64,000 nt of DNA, taken from contig JAUZTG010000029.1 in the NCBI GenBank assembly GCA_030734395.1, positions 2,294,001-2,358,000 on the forward strand, in the 5' to 3' direction. Below are positions 32,596 through 43,063 of this stretch, piece by piece. How positions within the stretch are numbered: position 1 is the first letter of the stretch; each line of letters starts with the position of its first letter. The translations under genes and the position numbers were made by a program. The notes under the pieces were generated by a model. That model saw only the letters and a list, made by a program, of their open reading frames with translations, made no database searches and was not told where the DNA came from. This DNA is from Sarocladium kiliense. Lineage: Eukaryota > Ascomycota > Sordariomycetes > Hypocreales > Sarocladiaceae.

Positions 32596-35386
32596 CGTGA
32601 GCGACAGGCAGGAGAGGCCGCGAGGGCCTGGGGTGTTGATCTGGAGGGTTGAGGGGTGTGGTGATGGGAGTTCGATGATGGGGAGGTTGTCGCGTGAGAG
32701 TCGGCGATGGCGGACCGGGAGAGTGGAGCTCCGGGGGCGGAGGTGGGGAGATCTGATAACGATAAGCGAGGTGGGATGAGATACCCTATATGCTGGGTGC
32801 TTGGGCTTGGTTTCCTTTGTTCAAGACAAGTTGGAAACTGATAGCGTGAATGTTCCGGTAATTGATCCTAAAGAAATGTCGTGGGTATAACCATGTACTC
32901 TCTTCAGTTTTTATTGACCCGTGGGTACATAGTTTGATGGGATTAGAGGCAGTTATGTTCTACCATCAAGGTGGGTGAGCAAGATAGAGCATGTTCAGGT
33001 TGGAGAGGCCTAAACTTCGATACGATAAAGGACCAGGCCATGTACGTGTACTCCAATTGGGACACTTCCTTCCTCATGGGTTGTTTTGAACAATTGCGGC
33101 GGTGGCTGCATCGAGCCTCTACACGTTGGCCCAGTATCCCACGCCTGCCAACGGAGCAAGGTAAGGCATCTCGAAACATCTCGAAAGCTGATCAGCCCTC
33201 TCCCAAGCAAGGTACCAATGGAGAAAGAAGGCCTCCCAGTACTTCCGAGTCCCTAATGCGGTTCGTAGATCCTGTTGGTTATGCCGGCTCTGAAAGTGAT
33301 CCTAGCACAGTCCATTGATGAGAGCCCAAAGCCAAACAATTTACGTCGTGGCGAAGTTTATCCTAAGTTGAAGATGGAAAACATCATGCTGTTACCTCAC
33401 AGCATATTTTCCTGAAGGGCCTGTAGGCCCTCAATATCCTGACACAACATAGCTGTGCAGTGATTTTGTGGAGGTAGCTCACATTATGCTTAAAGCCGGA
33501 CTCTCCTCAAGTTCAAGATCGATCGACAGAAAGGCCAGTCAAGGACCACTCCCTGGATGGCACCTGACCTGGAGATATCGTGAACGCGAAGTCCGAAGGA
33601 CACCTTCATCTCCGACCGACACTCCAATGAATGACTTGGCAGTCATTGCGATGGCTGGGTCCGGCAGCACACCTGTCTGAGCTTCCCATCAGGAGTTGCC
33701 CACTCACACAGATTTACATTGCTAGTGCCATGACCTGACCGAGGCATTTGCATCCTCTCCAGATTCAAGCTTCCGTTTCCCCGGACCCGGACACTTCATT
33801 GTGGGCAATGGACCACAGCCATGTGCACACTGCTCAAAACACCAAAGTTTCGTTGCTCCGTAAGTCAACAGCCCATGCTAGCCGAACGGAATGTCCCTTC
33901 TTGGCCTTGAGGCTCTCCGTCTTGGCCCCGGTTCTGAAGTGCCGAACAGGCGAACAAAAGATCTCCACTGTTACTGCAACATGAGACCCTCGATCGTTCT
34001 ATATGCATTGAGGTGCATGGCGCTAGCTGTGACCTATGCCAGCCGGTAGCAAGCAGGCTAAATTGGTAGCGAACAGGGCCTCGGGGCGCTCCTTTTACGT
34101 CACCGGGATTCTCGGTGATCAGCTTCTGGCGGTTTTTTTCTAGTGGCTTGTCGTTGCCGAAGGGAGCCGGGGCGGGTTCATCGCTCACCGGTCTTAGCAC
34201 CGGGAATTGTGACGGGAACAGGCTTGGCTGGTACGTTTGGGCTTGAGGAATGGAGATCACTCCACTAACAGCGGAAGAGTTTCCGTTGCCAAATGGAAGG
34301 AAGTGGGCTTTTGATTCATTAATTTGCCTTGAGTCAATAATAAGATGTCGTGGATCAGGATCCAGTATGGAAGATTTTCCGGGTTCAAGGTGGGACTTGT
34401 AAGTCAACAGCGTGGGATCCAGAATAGGGCTTTTGACTCGTTCCAGTTCACCATAAGGGCCGATGAGCTCATGCCACACACAGCTGGGCCACTTGTTACA
34501 GGTGGCTAAAAATGCCGTGAAGAATATCCGAGCAAATGATGTTTCTTGGGTTCGAAGCGAAGGGGGGATTGAGTTCTGAGCTTGGTTTGGGGTTCCGATG
34601 TGAAGGATGACCACCACTCGTTGCTGACCCTTGCAGCCATCATAGAAGAGCAATTAAACGACGAAAGCAGGCCACCTGACAGACAAAAGGTTCAAACTCA
34701 CACGGCGCGAAGTGCTGTCTCAGCACCTCATCATGACGATGGGTGGATGGTGGTGTCTGCCGATCTCCACCCATCGTAGCCGCTTTACACTTTGAGACTA
34801 ACACCGGTGCTGCGACGTGGGACCACCATCACCGATGCCGACACATCCAGAGATTGACACCCAACAAAACCACATGCTCCTCTCTAATTTGGTGAGACCT
34901 CGATGGAGTCAAGGAACAAAAGGGAGGAGGGCAGGCAAAGCTGGAGTCGCGCGGGGTTGTAAGCTTGTTGGCCAAACTTCTGGAGCCCCGGCTCGCCACT
35001 AAGTGTTTGTCCCGTGGGGATGCCACCGAGGCGTTTCGGAGAAGACGGCTTTGGCATGGCTTTATTTTTTCCATAGTCTGGGGTTTGAAAAGGAGGTCGG
35101 AGGAGAGGATGATTGCCTAATCGGGGGATTCGAAGGGGTCGTATGACGCGGAGAACGGAGGTTGAGAACAATAGTGCGATGGGCCATGGGGAGTGATGTC
35201 GTTGCCAGTGTAGATCTCGACGTGGTATAAGAGAATACGTAAAGGATAGGGCCCCGTCCACATATTCTCGGCCCTTTTCACTTCTTGTCCTCCTCCTTCT
35301 CTTCATCTCATACAGCAAAAGGCTTCTCACACCTCACCACACCTCAGCTCCCAGAAGTATCATCCTAAAGTCCAATCAACGTTGCA
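32596..35386. other. 2.8-kb intergenic region
   Basis: No supported gene. The minus-strand frame 34653-33865 is open for 262 codons but has no ATG before its last 50 codons and no domain. The final 300 bases are the promoter and CT-rich leader of the acetate-transporter gene. Confidence 0.5.
35226..35233 (+). promoter_or_regulatory. TATA box of the Gpr1/Fun34 gene
   Basis: TATAAGAG lies 161 bp before the ATG, followed by a CT-rich stretch (about 35270-35330) typical of strong fungal promoters. Confidence 0.4.
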
Positions 35387-36360
35387 ATGGCAGAGACTAT
35401 CCCAACCAACGGCCCCGGTGCCAATGGCAACTACACGAATGGCCACGGCAATGTCAACTCCCATAACACGCGCGACTTTGCTCCCAACACCCAGGCCTAC
35501 TACCAGAATGGCTATTATGAGAATGGCGGTATTCCTCCCAAGCCTCATCAGGCAACCGTCTCTCAGGTCTATTATCCCGTGTCCAAGCCGGGTAACCCGG
35601 GTCCCCTGGGCCTGATCAGCTTCGCCTTGACTACTTTCTGTCTGGGCTTCTACCAGTGTGGTGTTGGGTACGTTTAACTTTTTACCTTCCCTCCAATGAG
35701 TGACTAGTGACTGACTTGACATAGTCTTCCGGGCGCCAACTCATTCGGCACGGTTGGCCCCTACCAAGTCATTTTCGGTCTTGCGCTTTTCATGGGAGGA
35801 GCTGCGCAGCTGATTGCCGGTATAATGGAATTCACTGTCGGTAACACTTTTGGTACAACTGTTCACTGTTCTTACGGAGGTAAGCTTTCCCCTCATCTCA
35901 ACCCTCAACATGAGCAGCCCTAACTTCTGACGTAGCATTCTGGCTCTCTTTCGCCTTGACCATCTATCCCAACAGCGGCGTCGCCGCCGCCTACGGTGAA
36001 GACGAGCGTGCCTTCTCCGTTCACATAGGAATCTACCTCATCGCCTGGTTCCTCGTCACGGCACTCTTCCTCCTCGCAGCCCTGCGCACCAACATCGCCA
36101 TTATCCTCGTCTTCTCTTTCCTGTCACTGGCCTTCCTGTTCCTGGCTTGTGCCGAGTTCGTCCGCGCCACCCACCCGGCCGTTGGACTGAGGCTGAACCG
36201 TGCGGGAGGAGCGTTTGCAGTGATTGACGCCTTGTGTGCGTTCTATGCTGGGTTCTCAGGTGTCATGACGGAGGATACGACTTGGGTCAGGTTCCCCCTT
36301 GGAGAGCTGGATTACCAGACTCCGATCAAGAAGCACCGTTCTGCCGAGAAGCAGAACTAA
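35387..36360 (+). CDS. Acetate/ammonium transporter, Gpr1/Fun34/YaaH (Ato) family
   Basis: Exons 35387-35667, 35725-35879 and 35936-36360 give 286 residues. The family is a six-helix plasma-membrane channel or symporter for acetate. The signature N-P-x-P-L-G is at 70-75 (NPGPLG), just before helix 1; Gly replaces the more common Ala. Helices follow: ISFALTTFCLGFYQCG, YQVIFGLALFMGGAAQLIAG, FWLSFALTIY, GIYLIAWFLVTALFLLAAL, IAIILVFSFLSLAFLFLAC and FAVIDALCAFYAGFSGV. The 60-residue N-terminal tail is rich in Asn, Gly and Tyr. Upstream TATA and CT-rich tract suggest high expression. Yeast members are glucose-repressed; nothing here shows this directly. Confidence 0.94.
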
Positions 36361-36882
36361 GCGTTTCGGAGGAGGCTGACGAGATGGAATGATATGGTGG
36401 AGGATGAGTTCGTGGGTTGTGGTGGTGGACTCGGTTCACATGCTTTGCCTGACCCGAATACCACTTTGTCGATTGCGAAGTTTGTACTAGCTTTGTTAAT
36501 AGCTAATGAGCAACGATCTCTGTACAATCTGGATGCGGACTCCTGAATAATGTCGTGAAACTTTTATGTCTAAATTGGATTGGAACATAATTTAACCAGC
36601 GATCTCGAAGGTAGTCAGAACTAGACGTGTGGTGTGTGTGTTCCTTCGACACTTGGCAACTGCAACATACTTCCAATTAGGCATGGTCATCAACGGTACA
36701 AGCTCTGGGGATTTTAGTTGTCGGTGTCGTTGTGCATCACTCTGATCATTACAAGGCATGAATAATGGTCATCTGCAAACCCAATGCAGGTCCAATTGTC
36801 GCCGAACTCCAATAATGCGAACTAATGATACACGTAACGTGGCATCTCGCCACTACTTTAGTCAGGATAGCAAAGTCCATCA
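36361..36882. other. Convergent intergenic region
   Basis: 3' flanks of the acetate transporter and of the LEA-like gene. Nothing else seen. Confidence 0.6.
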
Positions 36883-37342
36883 TTACAGCTTGCTCTTGGC
36901 CTCAGCAGCAGCACCCTTCGCCTTGCCCTTGGCCTCAGCCGCGGCACCGCTAGCCTCTCCCTTCAGCTCTTGTGCCTTGCCCTTCGCCTCGCCCTTCAGT
37001 TCCTGGGCCTTGCCGGTGACATCGGAGTTGTCGATGGCCTTCTTGGCCTTCTCCTTTGCGGCAGCTGTAAACGATCGGACGTTAGCTTTGCCAACCTCGA
37101 GAAGTCTACGTCCCGGGAAATTGAAGGGTTTGAGGCTTACTTGCAGCATCGAGGCCAGTCACGAGGGTGTCGCTGACCTTACGGTCGACGGTCTTCGCGG
37201 CATCCTTGGCTGCCTCGACAGGACTTTTCCTTGCGGCCATGGAGATGCTGAAGGCGGCGGCGCGAGGAGCGTTGAAGGCAATGGAGGCCCTGGGGACGGC
37301 CATGGCCATAGGTCGGAGCATTTTCTCAGTAAGGAAAGACAT
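36883..37342 (-). CDS. Small LEA-like/hydrophilin protein, probably mitochondrial
   Basis: Exons 37342-37141 and 37064-36883 (76-bp intron) encode 127 residues. The start is in good context (CACCATGT). The N terminus is basic, Ala/Arg-rich and free of acids after residue 7 (PMAMAVPRASIAFNAPRAAA), consistent with mitochondrial targeting. From about residue 40 the chain is nearly all Ala, Lys, Glu, Gly with amphipathic repeats: KGEAKGKAQELKGEASGAAA followed by EAKGKAKGAAAEAKSKL. These 7- and 11-residue periodic repeats resemble group 3 late-embryogenesis-abundant proteins, which protect membranes and proteins during drying or freezing. No catalytic motif. Stress function is inference from composition. 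Confidence 0.82.
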
Positions 37343-38700
37343 GGTGACGATGGGTTGTTGTAAGTGGCTTGATGGGATGGAGGAGGTCGAGGTGAAGTCG
37401 TTGATGACTCGAAGGTGCACTTGGTGGATGATTAATGTTTACAGGTTCACGCGGTGATGGAACTAGAGAAGGGAGAGGTCTGAATTGATGGAATGGCTGG
37501 AATGTGGTTTTGATCGCAGCATGCACATGATCGAGCTGCTTGGGGTGATGTCATGTCACCATCTTCCCCGGAGCAAGTTCCCCGCCCCCCCTTGAGCTTC
37601 AACGCAGCTGTAAATCTAAAGCACGTGCAAAACAGTAATATGACGAAGGTCACAAACCTTAAGAATTTTCTGCAAGGGCTTCCACTTTTGTGATCTCAAT
37701 CCAGAAGGTTGGGGATCTGAGATAAACTGTTCAATCGATCGTGGCTGCTGGGAGGGTGCTGTGACGCCATCTCACGCTTGGTGACGATGATGGCTGCGTT
37801 AGGGTGCAGCCGAGCGAGGGAGTGGCGTGCGCTCGTGGTGCATGTGTGATGACCCTTGAGCCAAAAGACTAGACCCTGTATGCATCTGGCGCCGATTTGA
37901 AATGCCGTCACGATAAAGGTATCTTGAAGCTTGTATAATGGACAGCGAGATGTGGAAATCGGACCTGCTGTAGTCGGGGTCTGACAAATTACCAGATGAC
38001 TTAGGGTATCATACTCGGTATTAGAATAAGAGCAAGGCACTGTGTTTGTAGACACAGCACTGGCTGCGCACCGCTGGGTGATTCTTTATTGTACATGTCT
38101 TTAGTCCACCGACTCCCTCGTCTCAACCAACCATCATCCGCAATGCGGTCACATAGGGCAGCAGCCTATTATCTCACTTACATTACAGAAGGACGCGGAC
38201 GCAACGAAGAAGGCCCCTAGCAGTTGGACCAGCTGCAGAATACAGCCTTAAATCTATAAGGTTATAATTTTTTGTATGTATTCAAATAACTAGACAAGTG
38301 TATATAATTTATTATACTATAAATTATCTCTCAATCTAATATAAATATTATACTCTACTTCTTCACCTTATAAGATAAGGAAACTTAATTAAAATAAAAT
38401 AATTAATATTCTATTTTAAAAGAAGTAATAATATATACAATATAATTAATTTAAATCTTTTATTATCGTTCAATTAATACTAATAATTATCTACTATTAT
38501 GTACGTCTAAAAGACCTTTATTCGATGAATTGAATTGAGAACTAGATAATAAACAATTAGTTATACCTACAAAAATAAGCCATGGACGACACGGACGGTC
38601 CTATATTCATGCCCTAGGGCACAGTCACCCAGTTGTGGCCGTAACTCAGCATCACCAGGAGACGTCACCCCGGCAGCTCGGCAATCGTTGGGTCACCAGC
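37343..38700. other. Intergenic with AT-rich island
   Basis: No gene seen. Ordinary composition to about 38245, then the AT-rich block described separately, then ordinary DNA again from 38581. Confidence 0.6.
38248..38580. repeat. AT-rich block, possible relic of a RIP-degraded repeat
   Basis: About 330 bases made almost only of A and T with abundant TpA, sharply bounded on both sides by balanced DNA. No terminal repeats or coding remnant can be recognised. RIP of an old transposon is the usual cause of such islands in this fungal group, but it is not proven here. Confidence 0.5.
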
Positions 38701-39543
38701 TCAGAACCCATCGCCTCGCATACTCGGCCTTTTGTAGCTCCTGATCGGAGCCCCATGATGATATGACGAGCGCGTGCTTTCCCCGTACTCTTCGAAACGG
38801 CTGAGAGGGATAGACCGACTAAGTGTCAGCGGGCGCAGTGTGGACTGCGTCGTTACATCCGACATGGGAACTGCATCTTGTTGGTGAGGATGCAGAGTCG
38901 AGAAATCGAGGTCCGCTTCCGCTGCACGCCGTTTCTTGATATGCTGCCACCGAAGCCAGGCGAGAAATCCGCATAGCGAGAAGGCCAGGAAGGAGCTGAC
39001 CACTATCGCAGCAGTCACGCCTTCGGATAGGGGGCTGTCATTTGACGAGTCATTGACAGCTATACTCGGATTCACGTCACTGGTGGATGATGTTGAGGCG
39101 AGGGATGAGCTTCTGGATTCCGCCGAGGACATGGCATGGGTGCTGCTCATCGATGAGATGGAGTTGCTCGGATCAACTGTATCCGACCTGCCAACCTCGG
39201 CTGATGCATCTGCATCCTGGGTCGACTTAGTGGAAAGGTCTCTGCTAGACGAGGGCCATATTGTCTCCAATGAGATCGATGATGGTGTGGATGAGGTGTG
39301 GATGAGGGAAGGGTCTTGAGTTGCCTGTAAAGTCGTCTTTGATGTCGTGGGCGGAGGCGGCAGCTGCGCCCAGTGAACCGTGAAGGTCTCCGAGGTATTG
39401 ATATCAGGCAGAGAGGGGTCAAGTCCATGGCCCTGCCTGTGTACGTCCATCCCATGCGTCGGGGCTGAATTCTCAAACCCGATCCAGGGCTTGCGACAGG
39501 TCGTGCTCGGCCACGAAGAACGCTCCTCTGCAGTTTGTGACAT
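38701..39543 (-). CDS. Single-pass membrane protein with Ser/Thr-rich ectodomain
   Basis: Intronless, 280 residues. Residues about 65-172 are dominated by Ser and Thr (likely O-mannosylated if extracellular). One membrane span lies at 175-197 (GVTAAIVVSSFLAFSLCGFL onward), directly followed by the stop-transfer sequence KKRR. The 75-residue tail is polar with many Ser and Arg. This layout resembles fungal wall-stress sensors of the Wsc/Mid2 type, but there is no WSC cysteine domain and no signal peptide from the available ATG; a missed 5' exon could supply one. No specific function can be given. Confidence 0.68.
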   Translation of the reverse strand: MSQTAEERSSWPSTTCRKPWIGFENSAPTHGMDVHRQGHGLDPSLPDINTSETFTVHWAQLPPPPTTSKTTLQATQDPSLIHTSSTPSSISLETIWPSSSRDLSTKSTQDADASAEVGRSDTVDPSNSISSMSSTHAMSSAESRSSSLASTSSTSDVNPSIAVNDSSNDSPLSEGVTAAIVVSSFLAFSLCGFLAWLRWQHIKKRRAAEADLDFSTLHPHQQDAVPMSDVTTQSTLRPLTLSRSIPLSRFEEYGESTRSSYHHGAPIRSYKRPSMRGDGF

Positions 39544-39902
39544 GAGTCGGGGAGTCGGTGGCTTTATGAATTCGAGAAGATGCGTAGCGCAGGTGATCGT
39601 TCACGTTGATAATGGGGAGGCTGGTCAAGGGAAGCAGATGATTTGCCTTCATATGTGCCTTGGGTTTCACAGGGTGCGTGGCCTGAAGTAATTCACGGCC
39701 AGCCAGGACCTGGCCGGTCTGCTGTGGTGACACTGATCATGGAGAGCATTGCCATGACTGTTTGCTTGCGCTACCACGTTGCGCAGTGATGTATCACAGC
39801 TGCTACCAAACGTGCCATCAAACTGTGCGCACATACAACAGTCTCGTAAACCATGGAATATATTATGGTACATATGATCGTACAACATTCGTAGTCGCTA
39901 CC
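39544..39902. other. Short intergenic region
   Basis: Upstream of the membrane-protein gene and downstream of PET112. No RNA or repeat. A missing 5' exon of the minus-strand membrane protein could lie here. Confidence 0.45.
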
Positions 39903-41759
39903 TCAGGGCTCTCGGAGTTGATCGACCTTATTGTGAAGGACTGCTTCGGCAGTTGCAGGATCAATACGCTCAGTCGGCCCAGTTCGCATGAATTTCCCGA
40001 CCAGGTACATGAGCTTTCCTTGAGGGAACGTCGTGTATCGGACAAATTCTTTGAGCACTTTCTCTTCGCCTTGTAAAACTTCATCAGCCAGAGCCTCATA
40101 CTCCTCGGCGGAGATCTCCTTGAACCACAAGTCGTGGTCAGCGATCGTTGCCGACACGTCTTGCTCGAGTTCCTCGAGATAGATGCCTAAAAGTAGCTCC
40201 TTTGCCACTTTGCCCGTGATTTGCTTCTTCTGCAGGTGAAACAGGAGCTGTGCAAGCTGAATGTGAGGCACTTGCGAACATTCGCCCTCTTGACTGAATG
40301 TCAGCTCACCGGATGCCATAGGACCAGCTTTGAACGTTGTCAACCGCCCCAGCTCATGAATAGTCCAGTTGCCTACCAGCGCGGAGCAGCGGTCAAGATC
40401 TTGCTGGCTGCTGCTACCTGCGGCGCCTATGAGTTCCTTCAGATGGTCCACAACCTTGTAGAAATATTGGACACGGGCTCCGTTGTCCAAATTGAGGAGG
40501 GAGGATGCGTCCTTTGGCGTGAGTCCATGTTCAGAGATGAGACTGTCTAACTCAGCATCGGGAAGGACAGCAAGCGTGGTGCGGAGATGCTCAACAAGGT
40601 CACTTCCGATCGCCAGGGGTTTGATGTCAGGATCAGGCATATATCGGTAGTCAACCTCACCCTCCTTGCCTCTAAGACGCCGAGTCTCGGTCGAGCCGAC
40701 AGAGAAGCCTCGCGTCTCTCCAAGAACAGTTCCCCCAGTCTCGAGCTCCCGGATTTGACGATCGCGCTCAGCAATGATAGCATCCTCAACCGACTTGATC
40801 GTGCTGAGGTTCTTGATTTCGGTTCGAGTGCCGAGTTTCAAGGTTGGGTCATCTGTTCTGCGGACAGAAACATTGACATCAGCGCGTAGTCCACCAGCTT
40901 CCATGCCAGAAACGCAAGCATCTACTGCATTGAGTAAGAGCTGAATCTTGCGGACGAGGACCGCAGCGGTGCGTGGATGATGCATCTGTGGCTCGGTTAT
41001 GATCTCGATCAGCGGGACCCCCACACGGTTGAAATCAAGCCAATGCTCTCCGTTTGTTTGCGCCAGCGTTTTGGCCGTGTCTTGTTCGAGTTGGACCTGC
41101 TTGATGCCCACTGTCACGCTCTCCCCGTCTTGGGGTGAGATACCATCTCGCGCGAGCAGGGTGATTTGCCCATTCTTAGCAAAAGGCTCGTAAAACTGTG
41201 TTATTTGGTATCCAGATGGCTGATCCCACCAAAAGTAATGCTTTCGGTCAAAGCGGCTAATCGATTGAACGTCGCAGTTTAAGGCGAGCGCCGCTCGTAA
41301 TGCTGGTACAAGTGTTTCTTTCTGAAAGATCGGCTGGCTTCCTGGCATGGCGACATCAAACAGAGCCACATGACTGTTCGGCTCATCATTGAAGGAAGTA
41401 ACGGCTGGTGAGAACAGCTTTCGACCCGTATTGAGTTGTGCATGAATCTCGATGCCCACTGTGAGTTCCCACCCATCGACTGTCTGCAAGTCGCCCTTAG
41501 ATTTGTTCTTCGCTCTCTTCCTCGCTTGTTTCGACGCGTCTTTGAGCTGCTTGCCAACTGGCACATGCTTCGTTTGCGGAGATGCTGCGTCGGGTGAAAC
41601 CTTCGTGGCGTGGAGGCATCTGACTGGTTGCTGGCCGGGTCCTGCCGGTGGACAACGAGTTGAGGTTCGCGGCAGAAGGCCAGCAAGAAGGCAGTGGCTG
41701 CGTGAGAGACGGCCCCGGAGCAGATAACTGCTAAGTTCGGACACTGGTATGCGACTCAT
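39903..41759 (-). CDS. PET112: Glutamyl-tRNA(Gln) amidotransferase subunit B, mitochondrial
   Basis: Part of the mitochondrial GatFAB complex that converts Glu-tRNA(Gln) to Gln-tRNA(Gln). Intronless; from the ATG at 41759 it has 618 residues. An open frame extends upstream, but this start gives a suitable Arg-rich presequence (about 1-60). GatB catalytic domain: WELTVGIEIHAQLNT, then FDRKHYFWWDQPSGYQITQF, FNRVGVPLIEIITEP, GGLRADVNVSVRR and GTRTEIKNLSTIKSVEDAI. The C-terminal GatB/YqeY tRNA-binding helices carry LFHLQKKQITGKVAKELL and end near residue 610. Key family motifs are intact. Head-to-head with the DUF6594 gene, 1.3 kb away. Confidence 0.95.
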   Translation of the reverse strand: MSRIPVSELSSYLLRGRLSRSHCLLAGLLPRTSTRCPPAGPGQQPVRCLHATKVSPDAASPQTKHVPVGKQLKDASKQARKRAKNKSKGDLQTVDGWELTVGIEIHAQLNTGRKLFSPAVTSFNDEPNSHVALFDVAMPGSQPIFQKETLVPALRAALALNCDVQSISRFDRKHYFWWDQPSGYQITQFYEPFAKNGQITLLARDGISPQDGESVTVGIKQVQLEQDTAKTLAQTNGEHWLDFNRVGVPLIEIITEPQMHHPRTAAVLVRKIQLLLNAVDACVSGMEAGGLRADVNVSVRRTDDPTLKLGTRTEIKNLSTIKSVEDAIIAERDRQIRELETGGTVLGETRGFSVGSTETRRLRGKEGEVDYRYMPDPDIKPLAIGSDLVEHLRTTLAVLPDAELDSLISEHGLTPKDASSLLNLDNGARVQYFYKVVDHLKELIGAAGSSSQQDLDRCSALVGNWTIHELGRLTTFKAGPMASGELTFSQEGECSQVPHIQLAQLLFHLQKKQITGKVAKELLLGIYLEELEQDVSATIADHDLWFKEISAEEYEALADEVLQGEEKVLKEFVRYTTFPQGKLMYLVGKFMRTGPTERIDPATAEAVLHNKVDQLREP

Positions 41760-43063
41760 CGTATGTATGGGAGCGGGGTTTGCATGAGGTGGCCACCTGA
41801 GCTGCGGCCAGGCTGCTTGTGCGCGGATGACGAGCACGGAGTAGAATGGTGATGTCGCAGATAAGGCTCGAACTCTTGACAGCGTTGTACAGCAGTCATG
41901 AAGAAGCAATCGATATATCAATGGTCGGAGACGGCAGGCAACAATGGCAAGTAGTCCAGCAGAAAAGTCGAGACCTGGGGACCGAGGGTTGCGCGCGAAG
42001 AGTGAAAGCTTGCATGTGCGGCTCGCTTGCTTGGATGCGCGGCAACTTGAGGACAGAGGCAGCGTTGTACTGGGTGTTGAGCGGTGGTTATCCAGCTCTA
42101 GAGGTGATGGGCGGGTTGAAGCGTGAAGGGTGCAAGCTCGAGCTTGGGAACATCTCGAAATTGTTGAAGCTCTGGTGGGTCGCGGCGAGGATGGGATGTT
42201 GGAGGTGTGGCACAGTGGCAATGCCACAACACTGTGTTATGCACGGTGCATCACTTTCCTTTAGTGATGGTCTCACCCTTCCTCGTATCCATTGCTTCCA
42301 ACAGGACAATTCATCCACGTCACATAGCTGTGCCCAAATAGTACCTTGAACTGGCTCAGCTTTTTTTCCTTGTATCTTTAGACGTGTACTAGTGTTATTG
42401 GGCAGTAAATCGCAACCGCCCTGCTGCTACTGCTGCCATCCGCCTGCACTGTGCCTGACCTTCGCTCAGATATGCTCCTTGCTTCTGTCCTCCCACACCA
42501 CCATGCATAACCTCCTCATGAGGCGCCCAATCCCGCGCCGATGCTCTCCCTCTCCAAGAAGCACAGCGAACCATTCATTGCGACGCACCAGCTGATGTTT
42601 CGTTTCCCTCGCTGACACACAGACACATCCGTCATGGGGCCGCTTTCCGGTGCCCGGCCGCGTTGGGCTCCTGTGTCGGTTTGCGTCTCAGCCTCACAAG
42701 CCGTCATGCGTCGTGTTGCCTATTTGCTGTCACAATCTGGGCCCAATCCTTTTTGAGCCTCGAACTGGACGCATCTTTCAGTCCTGGCAGAGGCAGCTGC
42801 AAACAAGGCCGACAAGCAAACATCATTCCTTGTCCTACCACACGTCGCTCATCTGCACACCCGCGCAATCTCGCCGCTACCGACAGTCCACAAGGTATCT
42901 TGACAGAGATTCTTCCGCAATGTGAAACCTCAATCTATACCGACACGATAGCTGCTTAAGCTTCAAAATTCAACAGTCGTTGGAAGCCGATAGATCCCCT
43001 TTATCACCGCCCTGCTCCCTTCAGTATCGCCCAACACCGTTCCAGGCTGATCTTTCGAGCACG
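41760..43063. other. Divergent intergenic region
   Basis: Upstream regions of PET112 and the DUF6594 gene. Frames here are extensions or shadows without domains. Confidence 0.55.

Noticed and set aside
32971..33318. 115-codon plus-strand frame
   Set aside because: Starts at GTG, no in-frame early ATG, no domain or splice context.
33865..34653. 262-codon open frame on the minus strand
   Set aside because: Its first codon is TTG preceded at once by a stop; no ATG until the last ~50 codons, no domain and no plausible acceptor to add a start.
41760..42227. N-terminal extension of PET112
   Set aside because: Open by chance; the ATG at 41759 starts a good presequence and gives normal protein length.
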